From Sporisorium sorghi (Eukaryota > Basidiomycota > Ustilaginomycetes > Ustilaginales > Ustilaginaceae), in NCBI GenBank assembly GCA_023212695.1, contig JALCCG010000012.1, positions 62,001 through 126,000 on the forward strand: a stretch of 64,000 bases of DNA, read 5' to 3'. The position numbers were made by a program, and so were the translations under genes. Shown in pieces: positions 1-9,150 of the stretch. The notes below the pieces were generated by a model that searched no databases, was not told where the DNA came from, and worked only from the letters and a program-made list of their open reading frames with translations. Positions within the stretch are counted from its first letter, which is position 1, and every line of letters starts with the position of its first letter.

Positions 1-23
1 CTCATCTTTTTTTGAAACATCAA

Positions 24-32
24 TGCTATAAT
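24..32 (+). promoter_or_regulatory. Extended -10 promoter for the tandem-barrel gene
   Basis: A TGC-TATAAT extended -10 element sits at 24-32. There is no good -35 hexamer 17 bp upstream, which fits an extended -10 promoter. Transcription would start near 39, giving a leader of about 50 nt before the start codon at 91. Confidence 0.45.
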
Positions 33-90
33 AACTCCGTTTACTAAATAGAGAATGGGTGGAGTTCTCACAGAGAAACGGAGGGAAAAC

Positions 91-1866
91 ATGAAGGTGA
101 AAGGTTACCAGAAGCTTGCCGGCCTGTTGGTTGTCATGCTTCTGGTGGGGCTTCAAACCCCGGCATACGGAGAAAGTACTACGGTAAAAGCAACTTGGAT
201 ATGGCAAACCGATCTGATCAAGGATGGAGGAGAAGAACTGCTGGATTTTTCCCGTGAAGAAGGAATAAATCTGATATACCTGCAGATCAATCGTCAGATG
301 CCAGCAGAAACATATGAAGCGTTTATACAGCGTGCGCATGACGCGCAGATTGCGGTGCATGCCTTGGGAGGAGACCCCCGATGGGCATTGACCGAATATC
401 GCAACGATATGCTCGGTCTTGTTACTTGGGTTAACGACTATAATAATAAAGTTTCAACCAGCGCCCGATTTGACGGAATTCATCTGGATATCGAACCCTA
501 TGTGCTTGCTGAGTGGGAAACCGCGCAGGATCAGATTATCGCGGCCTGGGAACAAAACTTAACGCTGTTCCTAAGCCAGGCTTCCGGAATGGGATTAGAG
601 CTTGGAATCGATATCCCCTTCTGGTTTGATCATTATACTTTGCCAAACGGAGTCGGCTTTAATGAATGGCTGATCGGTGCATTTGACCATGTGACAGTGA
701 TGGCGTACCGGAATCAGGTGGAATCCGAGCACGGTATCCTCGACCTGACGCGGGATGAGCTTGAGCTTGCCGGCAGGCTTGGGAAGCAGCTTCTCATTGG
801 GGTTAATACCAAAGAGATGCCCGGTCAGGCCCATACTACCTTTTATGGACATGGAAAAGAGAGAATGAATCAAAAGCTGGAGCATCTGTCCAGCGTGCTC
901 GATTCCTACGAGTCCTTTGGCGGAATCGCTATTCACGATATACGGAACTGGCAGATCATGTCGGATGGAGAGGTTATCCCCCCTGGAGGAGGAAACCCTA
1001 CACCTGATCCGGATCCTGACCCGGGAGAAGGCGAACGCGTCCCGGATGCGGATCCTGTTACCCGGGATCCGGTGGTAAGAGGCACTTACATATGGGAAGC
1101 CCATGAAGTGGTGCAGAACAGCCGGGAGATTCTTGATTTTGCCAAAGAAAAGAATTTGAACTGGCTCTATGTCCGATTGGATCTGGAGCAGCCCTACAGC
1201 TCTTATTCCTCTTTTGTCAAAGAAGCGGCAGAGGCCGGCATCGAGGTTCATGCTATGGGCGGCCATCCGATATGGGCGCTTGAAGAGAACAGGCCCAGAA
1301 TGCTCAGACTGGTCAATTACGTGAAGAATTATAATCGTGCCGTGGAAGGCAATGAACGTTTTCACGGCATTCATCTGGACATTGAGCCCTATGTGCTGCC
1401 AGCATGGAAGGAAGATTCGCAGCAGGTCATATCCGAATGGACCGCGAATCTGGACGCCTTTGTTACGGAATTGAGGAAGGACTCCAATCTGGAAGCCAGC
1501 ATGGATATGGCCGTTTGGCTGGATAAGTATAAAGTGACGGGCCAAGACATATCCCTCAGCAAATGGATGATAAATCGTATGGATCATGTATCCCTTATGG
1601 CCTTCCGGGATTCAGCCGAAGGGTCTAACGGTATCGTCGCGGTATCCAGAGAAGAAATCGCGTTTGCGGATGAACTCGGCAAGCCGCTCCTGATCTCAGT
1701 GGAGATCAAAGAGAGCCATGAGGGCGACCATATTACCTTCTATGAGGAAGGCGCAGCCTACATGGAGGCAGAACTTGCGAAGCTGCCTGAATTATTAAAG
1801 GATTCTTCCTCCTATACCGGAAGCATTGTTCATGCTTATACGTATTGGAAGCATGCTAAACCCTGA
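91..1866 (+). CDS. Secreted protein with two tandem TIM-barrel-like copies (putative glycosidase-like)
   Basis: The ATG at 91 is preferred over the upstream in-frame ATG at 55 because GGAGGG at 80-85 lies 5 nt before it. The product is 591 aa with an N-terminal signal peptide (hydrophobic segment about residues 9-28). Two homologous units of about 270 aa follow, separated by an acidic Pro/Asp-rich linker (about residues 297-330). Each unit carries the same block, GIHLDIEPY, resembling the D-x-x-D-x-D-x-E region of GH18-type barrels. The acidic end falls at E135 in copy 1 and E431 in copy 2. The first Asp (D128) is His in copy 2, so the copies may have diverged in function. Both also share a WAL-x-E segment and an M-A-[YF]-R segment. 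Export and an internal duplication are seen directly; carbohydrate hydrolysis is only inferred. It stands alone, with its own promoter and terminator. Confidence 0.75.
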   Translation: MKVKGYQKLAGLLVVMLLVGLQTPAYGESTTVKATWIWQTDLIKDGGEELLDFSREEGINLIYLQINRQMPAETYEAFIQRAHDAQIAVHALGGDPRWALTEYRNDMLGLVTWVNDYNNKVSTSARFDGIHLDIEPYVLAEWETAQDQIIAAWEQNLTLFLSQASGMGLELGIDIPFWFDHYTLPNGVGFNEWLIGAFDHVTVMAYRNQVESEHGILDLTRDELELAGRLGKQLLIGVNTKEMPGQAHTTFYGHGKERMNQKLEHLSSVLDSYESFGGIAIHDIRNWQIMSDGEVIPPGGGNPTPDPDPDPGEGERVPDADPVTRDPVVRGTYIWEAHEVVQNSREILDFAKEKNLNWLYVRLDLEQPYSSYSSFVKEAAEAGIEVHAMGGHPIWALEENRPRMLRLVNYVKNYNRAVEGNERFHGIHLDIEPYVLPAWKEDSQQVISEWTANLDAFVTELRKDSNLEASMDMAVWLDKYKVTGQDISLSKWMINRMDHVSLMAFRDSAEGSNGIVAVSREEIAFADELGKPLLISVEIKESHEGDHITFYEEGAAYMEAELAKLPELLKDSSSYTGSIVHAYTYWKHAKP

Positions 1867-1880
1867 TTAATTAAATGGAT

Positions 1881-1922
1881 AATAGCCCTGCTGCTCTTAT
1901 TGAACAGCGGGGCTATTTTTTT
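1881..1922 (+). terminator. Rho-independent terminator after the tandem-barrel gene
   Basis: Inverted repeat AATAGCCCTGCTG (1881-1893) / CAGCGGGGCTATT (1905-1917), one mismatch, followed by a T-run to 1922 on the plus strand. Confidence 0.85.
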
Positions 1923-1962
1923 ATGGCATATGTTATAACTCTGTAGTAAGTGTTCTTCTGTG

Positions 1963-2313
1963 CTAGGATGCCCTCTGTCTCTTTTTGAACAGATGCTCAC
2001 CCCTAAGCCACATATGAAATAAATATTCAAAGCTGCCGGCAAGCACCGCAATCAGAAGAATTTCCGAGAAGTCGAGGGTCCAACGGGCAATCCCGCTTAT
2101 GATCCAGAGCATGACAAATACCAGAGCTCCATCAATCAAAGTCGCCACCATATTACGGGTCCGAGGAAGTATATATAGGTCACCGACCAAATAAGCAACG
2201 ATCCCTATGCCTAAAGCGGTCAATATCGCAGAGATTACCGAAGCATTGGAAAGTGCGACAAGCAGGGCGGTAATCAATATTCCATGCATCAATAACTTAA
2301 CAAGCAGTTTCAT
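1963..2313 (-). CDS. DUF2512 (YndM-like) membrane protein
   Basis: A 116-aa, very hydrophobic protein with four predicted membrane helices. It contains the segment GDLYILPRTRN, typical of the DUF2512/YndM family of Bacillus-group membrane proteins, whose function is unknown. The ATG at 2313 is chosen because AAAGGAGTG lies about 9 nt upstream; an in-frame start at 2352 has no comparable site. It follows the histidine kinase by 54 nt on the same strand with no terminator between, so it may be the last gene of that operon. Confidence 0.75.
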   Translation of the reverse strand: MKLLVKLLMHGILITALLVALSNASVISAILTALGIGIVAYLVGDLYILPRTRNMVATLIDGALVFVMLWIISGIARWTLDFSEILLIAVLAGSFEYLFHMWLRGEHLFKKRQRAS

Positions 2314-2367
2314 CTGTCCTACACTCCTTTTGAGTGTTAGGATAACCCGCATGCAATCTAATTAATC

Positions 2368-3780
2368 CTATAGCCGGATTTCAATCGTGGTGCCTTGACC
2401 GACCTCACTCTTGACCTGGATATCTCCTCCATGCGCAATAATAATATCATGCGTTATCGCCATGCCGAGGCCTGATCCTTTGTGCAATTCACCTGTATTC
2501 GTTCCCCGGAAATACCGATCGAATATTCGCCCAAGCTCCTCCTGCTTAATGCCCTTCCCATTGTCTTCAACACGGATCAGGGTATGAAGCCCATTCTTCT
2601 CCACCCGGACCTTAATGACGATATGTTCTTCATTGTGGACGATAGCATTGTAGATCAGGTTGCTTATGGCTCTGCGAATCAGAATACCATCAACCTCGAT
2701 GGATATGAACTCGTCACTGCACTGAAAATCGATGGTTCGATTGGAATATCGAGCATCATTGAGTGTATCAATTACAACATTTCGAACCAGACGCACGATA
2801 TTGATATTGTTTTTGTTCAACGTCAGCTCCCTATTCTTTAATCGCGTGGACAGATTCAAATCCTCAATGACGTCTTTCAAGTAGATGGATTTGCGTTCAA
2901 TGATCTCGGCGTAATCCCTCATCTCATCGACGGAGAACTGATACTCCGGATCCTTCATCATCTCGGCATACCCTTGTATCGAAGCGAGAGGTGTTTTGAT
3001 ATCATGCGAGATATTACCAATCCATTCTTCCTTCATGGCATCCAATTTCTTTCTTTCCATTTCGCTTGATTTCAGTTCCTGAGACAGATGATTGATGTTG
3101 GAGAAGACGTCCTTGTATACCCCTTTAGGTCTATGGTAGACGTTGTAATTCTTGTTAGCCAGGCTCTTGATGCTGTCTATCAGAATATGCAGTGGTTTGG
3201 TCAACCGCTTGCTAAAAATATAAGCGATGCATAAGGCGATAATTCCATCAACCGCGATGATTGTCAGGCTAAACACCTTCAGCACCTGTCCTAGATTACG
3301 GGAATCGAAGGTTAATACTTGCCGCTCCAGGTATGGAGTCGTGAAACCTACCAAGTAGCTGTATCGATGGTTCGGCACTTTTTTCTCGCCAATGAAGACG
3401 GTGGAGAGAACTTCCTTCTCGACATACTTATAGATCTGCACGATATCGATGGGGGTATATTTTGTTCTGGCCGCTTCGGGTGCGAGATACCGATAGATTT
3501 CCCTGCCGTTCTCATCTAATATTTGTACCCACGCCTGATTATCCCGAAGTATCTCCTTGCCTCTTTCGGTAACTGACGGACCTGATTCTGCTATAAGGAT
3601 ATGTTCCTTAAAGGATCGGGCTATTGCCTCTGCAGAGGTTTCACTCTCAGCTAGCGAGAAATCCTCGTTCATCGCCTGCAAGACAAATAACCCGAGTACC
3701 ACCATGATATTCATAATAATGACGATAACGACAATCAGAACAACGGAGAACAGATACCTGCCGGTCAACCTCCATTTCAT
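2368..3780 (-). CDS. Sensor histidine kinase with extracytoplasmic domain and HAMP
   Basis: A 470-aa membrane sensor kinase. Transmembrane helix 1 is at about residues 10-35, an extracytoplasmic sensor domain of about 135 residues follows, then helix 2 at about 168-190 and a HAMP region. The H box has H259 in ISHDIKTP, the N box has N374/N378 in SNLIYNA, the G1 box is D406-N-G-K-G, and the G2 box is GSGLGM at 435-440, so all catalytic elements are intact. It starts 3 nt after the response-regulator stop and is translationally coupled to it. Unlike BceS-type kinases, which have almost no loop between two helices, this one has a true external sensor domain. It is still next to a BceAB-type transporter and may control it or the neighbouring peptidase; that link is inferred. 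Confidence 0.9.
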   Translation of the reverse strand: MKWRLTGRYLFSVVLIVVIVIIMNIMVVLGLFVLQAMNEDFSLAESETSAEAIARSFKEHILIAESGPSVTERGKEILRDNQAWVQILDENGREIYRYLAPEAARTKYTPIDIVQIYKYVEKEVLSTVFIGEKKVPNHRYSYLVGFTTPYLERQVLTFDSRNLGQVLKVFSLTIIAVDGIIALCIAYIFSKRLTKPLHILIDSIKSLANKNYNVYHRPKGVYKDVFSNINHLSQELKSSEMERKKLDAMKEEWIGNISHDIKTPLASIQGYAEMMKDPEYQFSVDEMRDYAEIIERKSIYLKDVIEDLNLSTRLKNRELTLNKNNINIVRLVRNVVIDTLNDARYSNRTIDFQCSDEFISIEVDGILIRRAISNLIYNAIVHNEEHIVIKVRVEKNGLHTLIRVEDNGKGIKQEELGRIFDRYFRGTNTGELHKGSGLGMAITHDIIIAHGGDIQVKSEVGQGTTIEIRL

Positions 3781-3783
3781 ACC

Positions 3784-4491
3784 CTATTCATCCTCTGCGA
3801 CAAGCTTATATCCGAGACCCTTTACCGTCAGCAAATATCGGGGTGCTGAAGGATCATCTTCTATTTTCTCCCGCAGCCTCCTTACGTGCACCATGACCGT
3901 ATTATCAAATCCGAAGAATTCCTCACCCCATACCTGATCATACAGGCTTTCCTTACTGATGATCTGACCCGGATGTTTAAGCAGCAGTGTCAACAATCCC
4001 AGCTCCTTCGGTTTAAGCGGAATGACCTTGCCATTCTTCCTCAGCTCCACCTTCTCCTCATCTAACTCAAAAGGACCTACTTTAATGAGACGATTAGCCT
4101 TATCCTCCAGTTGAACATAATCAGCCCTTCGGAAACGTGCCTTAATCCGATAAGCCACTTCCTTAGGACTAAACGGTTTGGTGATATAATCGTCGCCACC
4201 GATGGCAAAACCCAAGATTTTATCAATCTCCTCCGCCTTGGCGGATAAGAAAAATATGGGGACATTGGAGACAGCACGGATTTTCTTGCATACCTCGTAA
4301 CCTTCTCCGTCCGGAAGCATGATATCCAAAATGACGATGTCGGGCTGGCATCTCTGGAACTCATCCCACGCCGCTTCCGCAGTAGCTGCTGTATATACCT
4401 GATCTATGCCTTCCTTGACCAAGACAGTCTGAAGCAGTCTGACAATATCGGCTTCATCATCAACGATCAGTACCTTCTGATCAAATCCCAT
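3784..4491 (-). CDS. OmpR/PhoB-family response regulator
   Basis: A 235-aa protein: receiver domain then winged-helix DNA-binding domain. Numbering from the ATG at 4491, the phosphoacceptor is D56 (VILDIMLPD) and the conserved lysine is K105 (ITKPF). The C-terminal domain has the usual LKPKELGLL and VMVHVRRLREKI segments. The ATG at 4491 has GGGGGTGA six nt upstream; a GTG at 4500 lies inside that site and is less likely. It pairs with the kinase directly downstream. A likely target is the paired direct repeat upstream of the transporter ATPase gene. Confidence 0.92.
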   Translation of the reverse strand: MGFDQKVLIVDDEADIVRLLQTVLVKEGIDQVYTAATAEAAWDEFQRCQPDIVILDIMLPDGEGYEVCKKIRAVSNVPIFFLSAKAEEIDKILGFAIGGDDYITKPFSPKEVAYRIKARFRRADYVQLEDKANRLIKVGPFELDEEKVELRKNGKVIPLKPKELGLLTLLLKHPGQIISKESLYDQVWGEEFFGFDNTVMVHVRRLREKIEDDPSAPRYLLTVKGLGYKLVAEDE

Positions 4492-4527
4492 TTCGTTCAC
4501 CCCCTGCTATAAACAACATCTTTCCCA

Positions 4528-4563
4528 CCTTAAAAGCCGCTATACCCAAGCGGCGGCTCCAAG
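4528..4563 (-). terminator. Possible weak terminator between M1 peptidase and response regulator
   Basis: AGCCGC/GCGGCT can pair on the minus strand and is followed by TTTT. The stem is short and the loop fairly long, so read-through into the response-regulator gene is likely. Confidence 0.3.
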
Positions 4564-4585
4564 GAATCGATCCCGAACCTCCAGC

Positions 4586-6790
4586 TTACTCCTCCGCGAA
4601 AAATTGGGAAAGAGGGTTCTCCACTTTTTTATCCGACATCACCTTGCCCGTCTTGTCCAACACGTAATACTGATAATAAGCACTCGTGAATCCGATGGAT
4701 TCCTGCATCTTCATCAGGTAAGATTCAAATCCTCCGTCGGCTACCTGATCTCCATTCCAGAAGAAGTGCAGCATCAAGCGATTCTGATTATATGGATGTT
4801 TGATAATGTAGGCACCGGCGGCTGAAGGTTGATTCATATTCGCTTTCCATGCAAACCCTATTTTGTTGGCCCGTTCGATGATGCTGGATCTTAAAGCCTG
4901 CACAAAACCGTTTGTCTTCTCATTGCCGATCACAATCAGGTTGCTGGTCCCCAGTTCCTTCTTCATTTTCCTCTTCAGCATCTGACGATCCCTGATTACG
5001 TCATAGTCGACTCCGCTTAAATCCAGAAACATCGTCAATTGGTTTACCATATCTTCCTGCTGCTTGCTTGCTGACTTGTTTGCTTGATCGCTGAGAACAA
5101 TGGTTAACGCTTCACCCTGAAGCGCTTTGTCGATCACGCGGCTCATGGTCTCGTAAGCCAAACCCGGAATCTGGGTTAAGGATGATTGATACAACAGTTG
5201 GAACTGATCGTGCAGATATGCAGATTTCTCCTTATCCGACATTTGATATTCGGTCTTCAGTTTAAAATTCGGTTCATACAGAGCCGTTCTCATTTCATTA
5301 CGCGCTTCTTCGCCAAGCACATCTTCAATGGTTTGAAGCAGTCCGTTCATTGTAGCATTCTGATACACATAGCGGGTGAAATATTCTCTCATAAATTCAT
5401 CAAACTTCGCTTCTCCGACGGTTCGGTACAATTGATATATCGCTTGACGGCCTTTATCATAATAAACCGGACTGGCCCAGTCTCCCACCTCTTCATTGGT
5501 TGACGCTATGGCGCGATCGATGGAGGAGTCGTCAAATTGAATGGATTTAAAGCCATTCATCTTATCTCCCTGCTTCTCAGCGAAATATACCTTGGAAAAG
5601 TCCGCAAATCCTTCGTCCAGGAAGGATTCGGTCTCGGAATCATTTCCGATCAACGCATGGAACCATTGATGTGCGATTTCATGAACGAAGACGGTGTCTT
5701 GTGCGGGATCGGCATTACGTTTGATCTGCCCCATTTGAATCACCCGTGCGTACTCGACTGCCACACCCTCCACGTACGATTCGACAATCCGAAACTCAGG
5801 GTAGGGATAAACACCGTATTTATCACTGAAAAAATCAATGGCTTTGAATGCCTCATCCATGTATCGTTCAACAAGCTTATTCTTCTCTGGCTGGTTGTCA
5901 AAATAATAATATTCCACCGTAAGACCATCACGGGTAACACTGTCCACTTTGAAATTCGGACTGGCAAAAAATACGAACTCTCTTGTATTCCGGGCCTCAG
6001 TGGACACCACTTTGCGTCCGTTCACCACATCATTTCGTACCGAGATCGTGCCGGGCATCGCTACCTGATAATCGTCGGGAACGTTTAGCGAAACCTCATA
6101 GTCTGCCGAGGTGTAATAATCCGTCTCGAATGTACGGCTGTAAGGAGCTGTATTCCACTGATGCTTGTCCTCGTCATAGACAGACATGACCGGGAACCCG
6201 TGAGCTCCGTTAATGATATCTTTATAATACGACAAGCGCTGTGAACCGTAAGGTATTTTCAGATTGAAGTCAATCTGAACCGAGACTGATTCTCCCGGCT
6301 GAATGGGATGCTTCAATTGCACCGTCAGGGCCTGGTCTTTGTTCCTGAACTCAAGAGCTTGGCCGTTTGCCGTCACTCCTTCAATATCAATGCCACCAAG
6401 AAAGTCTTCCGGCTTCTTGTCCGGGTTGTTACTGCTGATTTCTTCATTGGATCGCTTGAACATGGTTGTCTGAGTAGACTTCGAGCGGTTGGCATCGGCA
6501 TAAGTATGAAAAACCAATTGCTTCAATGTATCCTTGCTTGTGTTCCGATAAGTAATCCATTCACTCCCCTGCATCGTCATTTTCTTCTCATTCAACCGGG
6601 CTTGAATTTGGTATTGAACAGGCGCTTGAGCCTCCACATTCGCTGCACGCTGTGAAATCGTCGGAACAAGCGCTGCGCCCGCCGCAGCGCTGCCCGCGTT
6701 GATGAGCGGGCATGCTGTCAAGATCAGTGCAAGCGAGCTGAAAACTGTTTTTTTGAATAAGGTTGATATAGCTTCTCTGGATGGGTTCAT
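4586..6790 (-). CDS. Exported M1-family zinc metallopeptidase
   Basis: A 734-aa gluzincin peptidase. The zinc site is complete: H370-E371-I-A-H374 plus E393 in LDEGFADF, 19 residues after the second histidine. The exopeptidase GAMEN loop is replaced by EGVAVEY (351-357), which keeps its Glu. The N-terminus is a signal sequence with a lipobox-like LTAC ending at C27, so it may be lipid-anchored outside the membrane. A beta-rich M1 N-domain precedes the catalytic domain. The C-terminal 200 residues match nothing I recognise. AGGAGAG lies 8 nt before the ATG. It sits 37 nt after the YxeA-like gene, in the BceAB-type operon, suggesting degradation of antimicrobial peptides that the transporter handles. 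That is inference. Confidence 0.88.
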   Translation of the reverse strand: MNPSREAISTLFKKTVFSSLALILTACPLINAGSAAAGAALVPTISQRAANVEAQAPVQYQIQARLNEKKMTMQGSEWITYRNTSKDTLKQLVFHTYADANRSKSTQTTMFKRSNEEISSNNPDKKPEDFLGGIDIEGVTANGQALEFRNKDQALTVQLKHPIQPGESVSVQIDFNLKIPYGSQRLSYYKDIINGAHGFPVMSVYDEDKHQWNTAPYSRTFETDYYTSADYEVSLNVPDDYQVAMPGTISVRNDVVNGRKVVSTEARNTREFVFFASPNFKVDSVTRDGLTVEYYYFDNQPEKNKLVERYMDEAFKAIDFFSDKYGVYPYPEFRIVESYVEGVAVEYARVIQMGQIKRNADPAQDTVFVHEIAHQWFHALIGNDSETESFLDEGFADFSKVYFAEKQGDKMNGFKSIQFDDSSIDRAIASTNEEVGDWASPVYYDKGRQAIYQLYRTVGEAKFDEFMREYFTRYVYQNATMNGLLQTIEDVLGEEARNEMRTALYEPNFKLKTEYQMSDKEKSAYLHDQFQLLYQSSLTQIPGLAYETMSRVIDKALQGEALTIVLSDQANKSASKQQEDMVNQLTMFLDLSGVDYDVIRDRQMLKRKMKKELGTSNLIVIGNEKTNGFVQALRSSIIERANKIGFAWKANMNQPSAAGAYIIKHPYNQNRLMLHFFWNGDQVADGGFESYLMKMQESIGFTSAYYQYYVLDKTGKVMSDKKVENPLSQFFAEE

Positions 6791-6827
6791 ATGGTTCTCT
6801 CCTCTGAGTTTTGAATTCTTTACGGTC

Positions 6828-7193
6828 TTATTTCTCTAACATTTCAAGCTTTGCCCTGGCTTGTTCCGGCAGCTCGTTAGCCTGTACTTCCTGATAGGAG
6901 CCAACACCCGATTTTTTAACATACACTCGCAGATAAGCTTCCTTGCGGAGCTCTTTTTGCGCCGTAAAGGTTAGCGTTTTGGCTGCTCCCTCTTTATCAA
7001 ATCCTTCCAGGGTATATTCATAATAAATATACTTCTTACCATCATCTGACTTATCTTCCACTCGGGTGCCCTCTTGGATTTGCACATAATATTGGTCCGT
7101 ACCCAGACGGTTGATGTTCACATTTTGAATAAAAATGATAAATCCAATGAGAAGTGCTGCTAAAATGCCTCCGAAAATCATCACTTTTTTCAT
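6828..7193 (-). CDS. YxeA-family (DUF1093) small exported protein
   Basis: A 121-aa protein with an N-terminal hydrophobic anchor or signal sequence and a compact domain with YYVQI, YIYYEYTL and LRVYVKKSGV segments, as in the YxeA/DUF1093 family. The ATG at 7193 has AGAGGAG about 8 nt upstream and is preferred to a TTG at 7211. In Bacillus subtilis, yxeA follows the yxdLM transporter genes. The same order is seen here: ATPase, permease, YxeA-like protein. The molecular role is unknown; membership in a peptide-sensing or resistance module is inferred from context. Confidence 0.8.
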   Translation of the reverse strand: MKKVMIFGGILAALLIGFIIFIQNVNINRLGTDQYYVQIQEGTRVEDKSDDGKKYIYYEYTLEGFDKEGAAKTLTFTAQKELRKEAYLRVYVKKSGVGSYQEVQANELPEQARAKLEMLEK

Positions 7194-7218
7194 GGTTATT
7201 CTCCTCTGCAATTTAAGT

Positions 7219-9150
7219 TTATTTATTTTTGGTTACGATTTTATAGTAGGCATTCACAGTGATAACGTAGTAGACCAGATAAATACACGTATATACGCCC
7301 ATGCAAATCACAACCGGAATCACAATATTCATATGGAGCAGCTTGGACAATGCGGACAGCGCGATAGCACAGTGGGTTATGCCGGCTATCAGCGGCAGAG
7401 CAAAAATAAACATCACCTGCTGGGCAATCGTTTTTCTGACCTCTCGTTTATGCACTCCGATTTTGTTCAGAATCTGATACCTCGCCTTATCCGAATTCGC
7501 TTCCGTTAACTGCTTGAAGTAAATGATGCTGCCCGTCGCCGTCAAGAAGACGAGTCCAAGGAATCCTCCCATAAAAATCAACAGTCCCGTAGACTCCATG
7601 CCTCTGGCATAATCGCGATAATAGCTGGACAGTGATGCGCTATCCGGCAATATCGCCTCGATACCCGCCGTCAACTGCTTCGCTTTATCCTGATTCGTGA
7701 TCCCGTAAGCTTCTAACTGAATGGATTGGGTCTGCCGTTCCAATTGGGAGAACAGCTCATCACTTACAACAATGCTGGAATAGACGGTCGCCGGATTCAG
7801 CACACTGTATTTCTTCAATTCCGTAAAGGTGATATTCTCCCGGAGCTTGTTCTGCTCAAGTTGAACTTCCGCTCCCACATACTTGGGTGAGATGCCTTCA
7901 TAATAAACAGGCTCCAGTGCAGCAGCCTCATTCCCCTTTAATTCGATGGTGTCTTCACTGCCCTGCAATTTCGCGAGCTCATTAAAATCACGGTTAGAAA
8001 TCACGGTATATGTCTGCATATCACCAGCAAACAGATCACCAAGACCGCTGACATCCGCATCCACTTCAATGACCGGAACGGTAGTGTGATACAACAGCTT
8101 ATGGTCCGGGGACGAAGATATCATCTCGTCAACCCGCTTCGTTGTACTGTTGTCCCCACTGATAAACATCATGCTGTTTGGGTTCGCTTGCAGCGCGTTG
8201 CTTGCATTGCTGTAATAGAAGCTATAGGCCGTTCCTACAGCAGTCAGTGTTGTAGCACTGAGCACCGCTATAATCGTAAGCGTACGTGCATTGCCTTTAA
8301 TCCGGTATAGAAGCTGGGATATGCCGATGATATTCATCCCGTTCCAGTACCGCTTCTTATTTCTTCTGGATAGTCTCAACAGCGTAACGGTCAAGGTACT
8401 GAACAAGAAATACGTTCCAATAATGACCGTGACCAGAATCACGAGCGGGGTGAGCATGTATCCGAGTTTAGCCCATACGCTGGATTGCAGCAGGTTCTGC
8501 AGGGCAAGCCAGTATCCGGTACCGATTAACACCAGAGACAGCAATGCCGTGATCCATGACGCTTTCGGTTCTTGCTCCCCCTGCTGATCCGCATGAAACA
8601 ATTCAATTAACTTGAAGCGGTAAATCAAGCGGTAACCTTGCAGTGAAGTAATGAGGGTTATGATCATGAACACAATAGCTGTGTTGAGGATCGCGGCAGG
8701 CGAGATCGAGAAATTCGAAACCGCATCGTAACCCATTATCTTCATCAAGAGTGATACGAAGAACCTAGCGAGCACGGAACCAAGTGCAATTCCTATTAAT
8801 AACGCCAGAGCACCCATTAGAAAATTTTCATAAAATAACATGCGCCCGATCTGTTTCTTGCGCACACCGAGCAAAGAATACAGCCCTACTTCCTTCTTGC
8901 GCTTGCGCGTAAAGAATGAGTTCGAATACCAGATAAAGATGGCCACGAAAATAATAAGCACCACTGCGGCTGCGCTAAAGGCTGAGCTGATTTTCGTGGA
9001 GGCCTCCGATGCGGATTGAATCGTATGGTCGTATTTTAATGAAACAAATGTGAAGTAGATGACTATACTAAAGATCATCGATGCGAAGTACAGAAAATAA
9101 TGGGTGAAGTTCTTGCGGATGTTTTTTCTCGCGATGCTAAACAACGTCAT
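7219..9150 (-). CDS. BceB-type ABC transporter permease (FtsX-like)
   Basis: A permease of about 643 aa. It has the BceB layout: one helix, a cluster of helices, a large extracytoplasmic domain of about 200 residues (about 312-520), then three C-terminal helices. The N-terminus MMTLFSIARKNIRKNF is typical of the family. The start at 9150 (or 9153) follows GGGGGTGAG and overlaps the ATPase gene end by 14-17 nt. A longer in-frame reading from 9297 only runs through the ATPase gene. With BceA it forms a transporter of the type that removes cell-wall-active peptides from their targets and often signals to a kinase. Confidence 0.92.
   Translation of the reverse strand: MTLFSIARKNIRKNFTHYFLYFASMIFSIVIYFTFVSLKYDHTIQSASEASTKISSAFSAAAVVLIIFVAIFIWYSNSFFTRKRKKEVGLYSLLGVRKKQIGRMLFYENFLMGALALLIGIALGSVLARFFVSLLMKIMGYDAVSNFSISPAAILNTAIVFMIITLITSLQGYRLIYRFKLIELFHADQQGEQEPKASWITALLSLVLIGTGYWLALQNLLQSSVWAKLGYMLTPLVILVTVIIGTYFLFSTLTVTLLRLSRRNKKRYWNGMNIIGISQLLYRIKGNARTLTIIAVLSATTLTAVGTAYSFYYSNASNALQANPNSMMFISGDNSTTKRVDEMISSSPDHKLLYHTTVPVIEVDADVSGLGDLFAGDMQTYTVISNRDFNELAKLQGSEDTIELKGNEAAALEPVYYEGISPKYVGAEVQLEQNKLRENITFTELKKYSVLNPATVYSSIVVSDELFSQLERQTQSIQLEAYGITNQDKAKQLTAGIEAILPDSASLSSYYRDYARGMESTGLLIFMGGFLGLVFLTATGSIIYFKQLTEANSDKARYQILNKIGVHKREVRKTIAQQVMFIFALPLIAGITHCAIALSALSKLLHMNIVIPVVICMGVYTCIYLVYYVITVNAYYKIVTKNK

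Noticed and set aside
595..1587. Long open frame opposite the tandem-barrel gene
   Set aside because: It lies fully inside a gene with signal peptide, ribosome site and repeated domains; its translation has no recognisable features.
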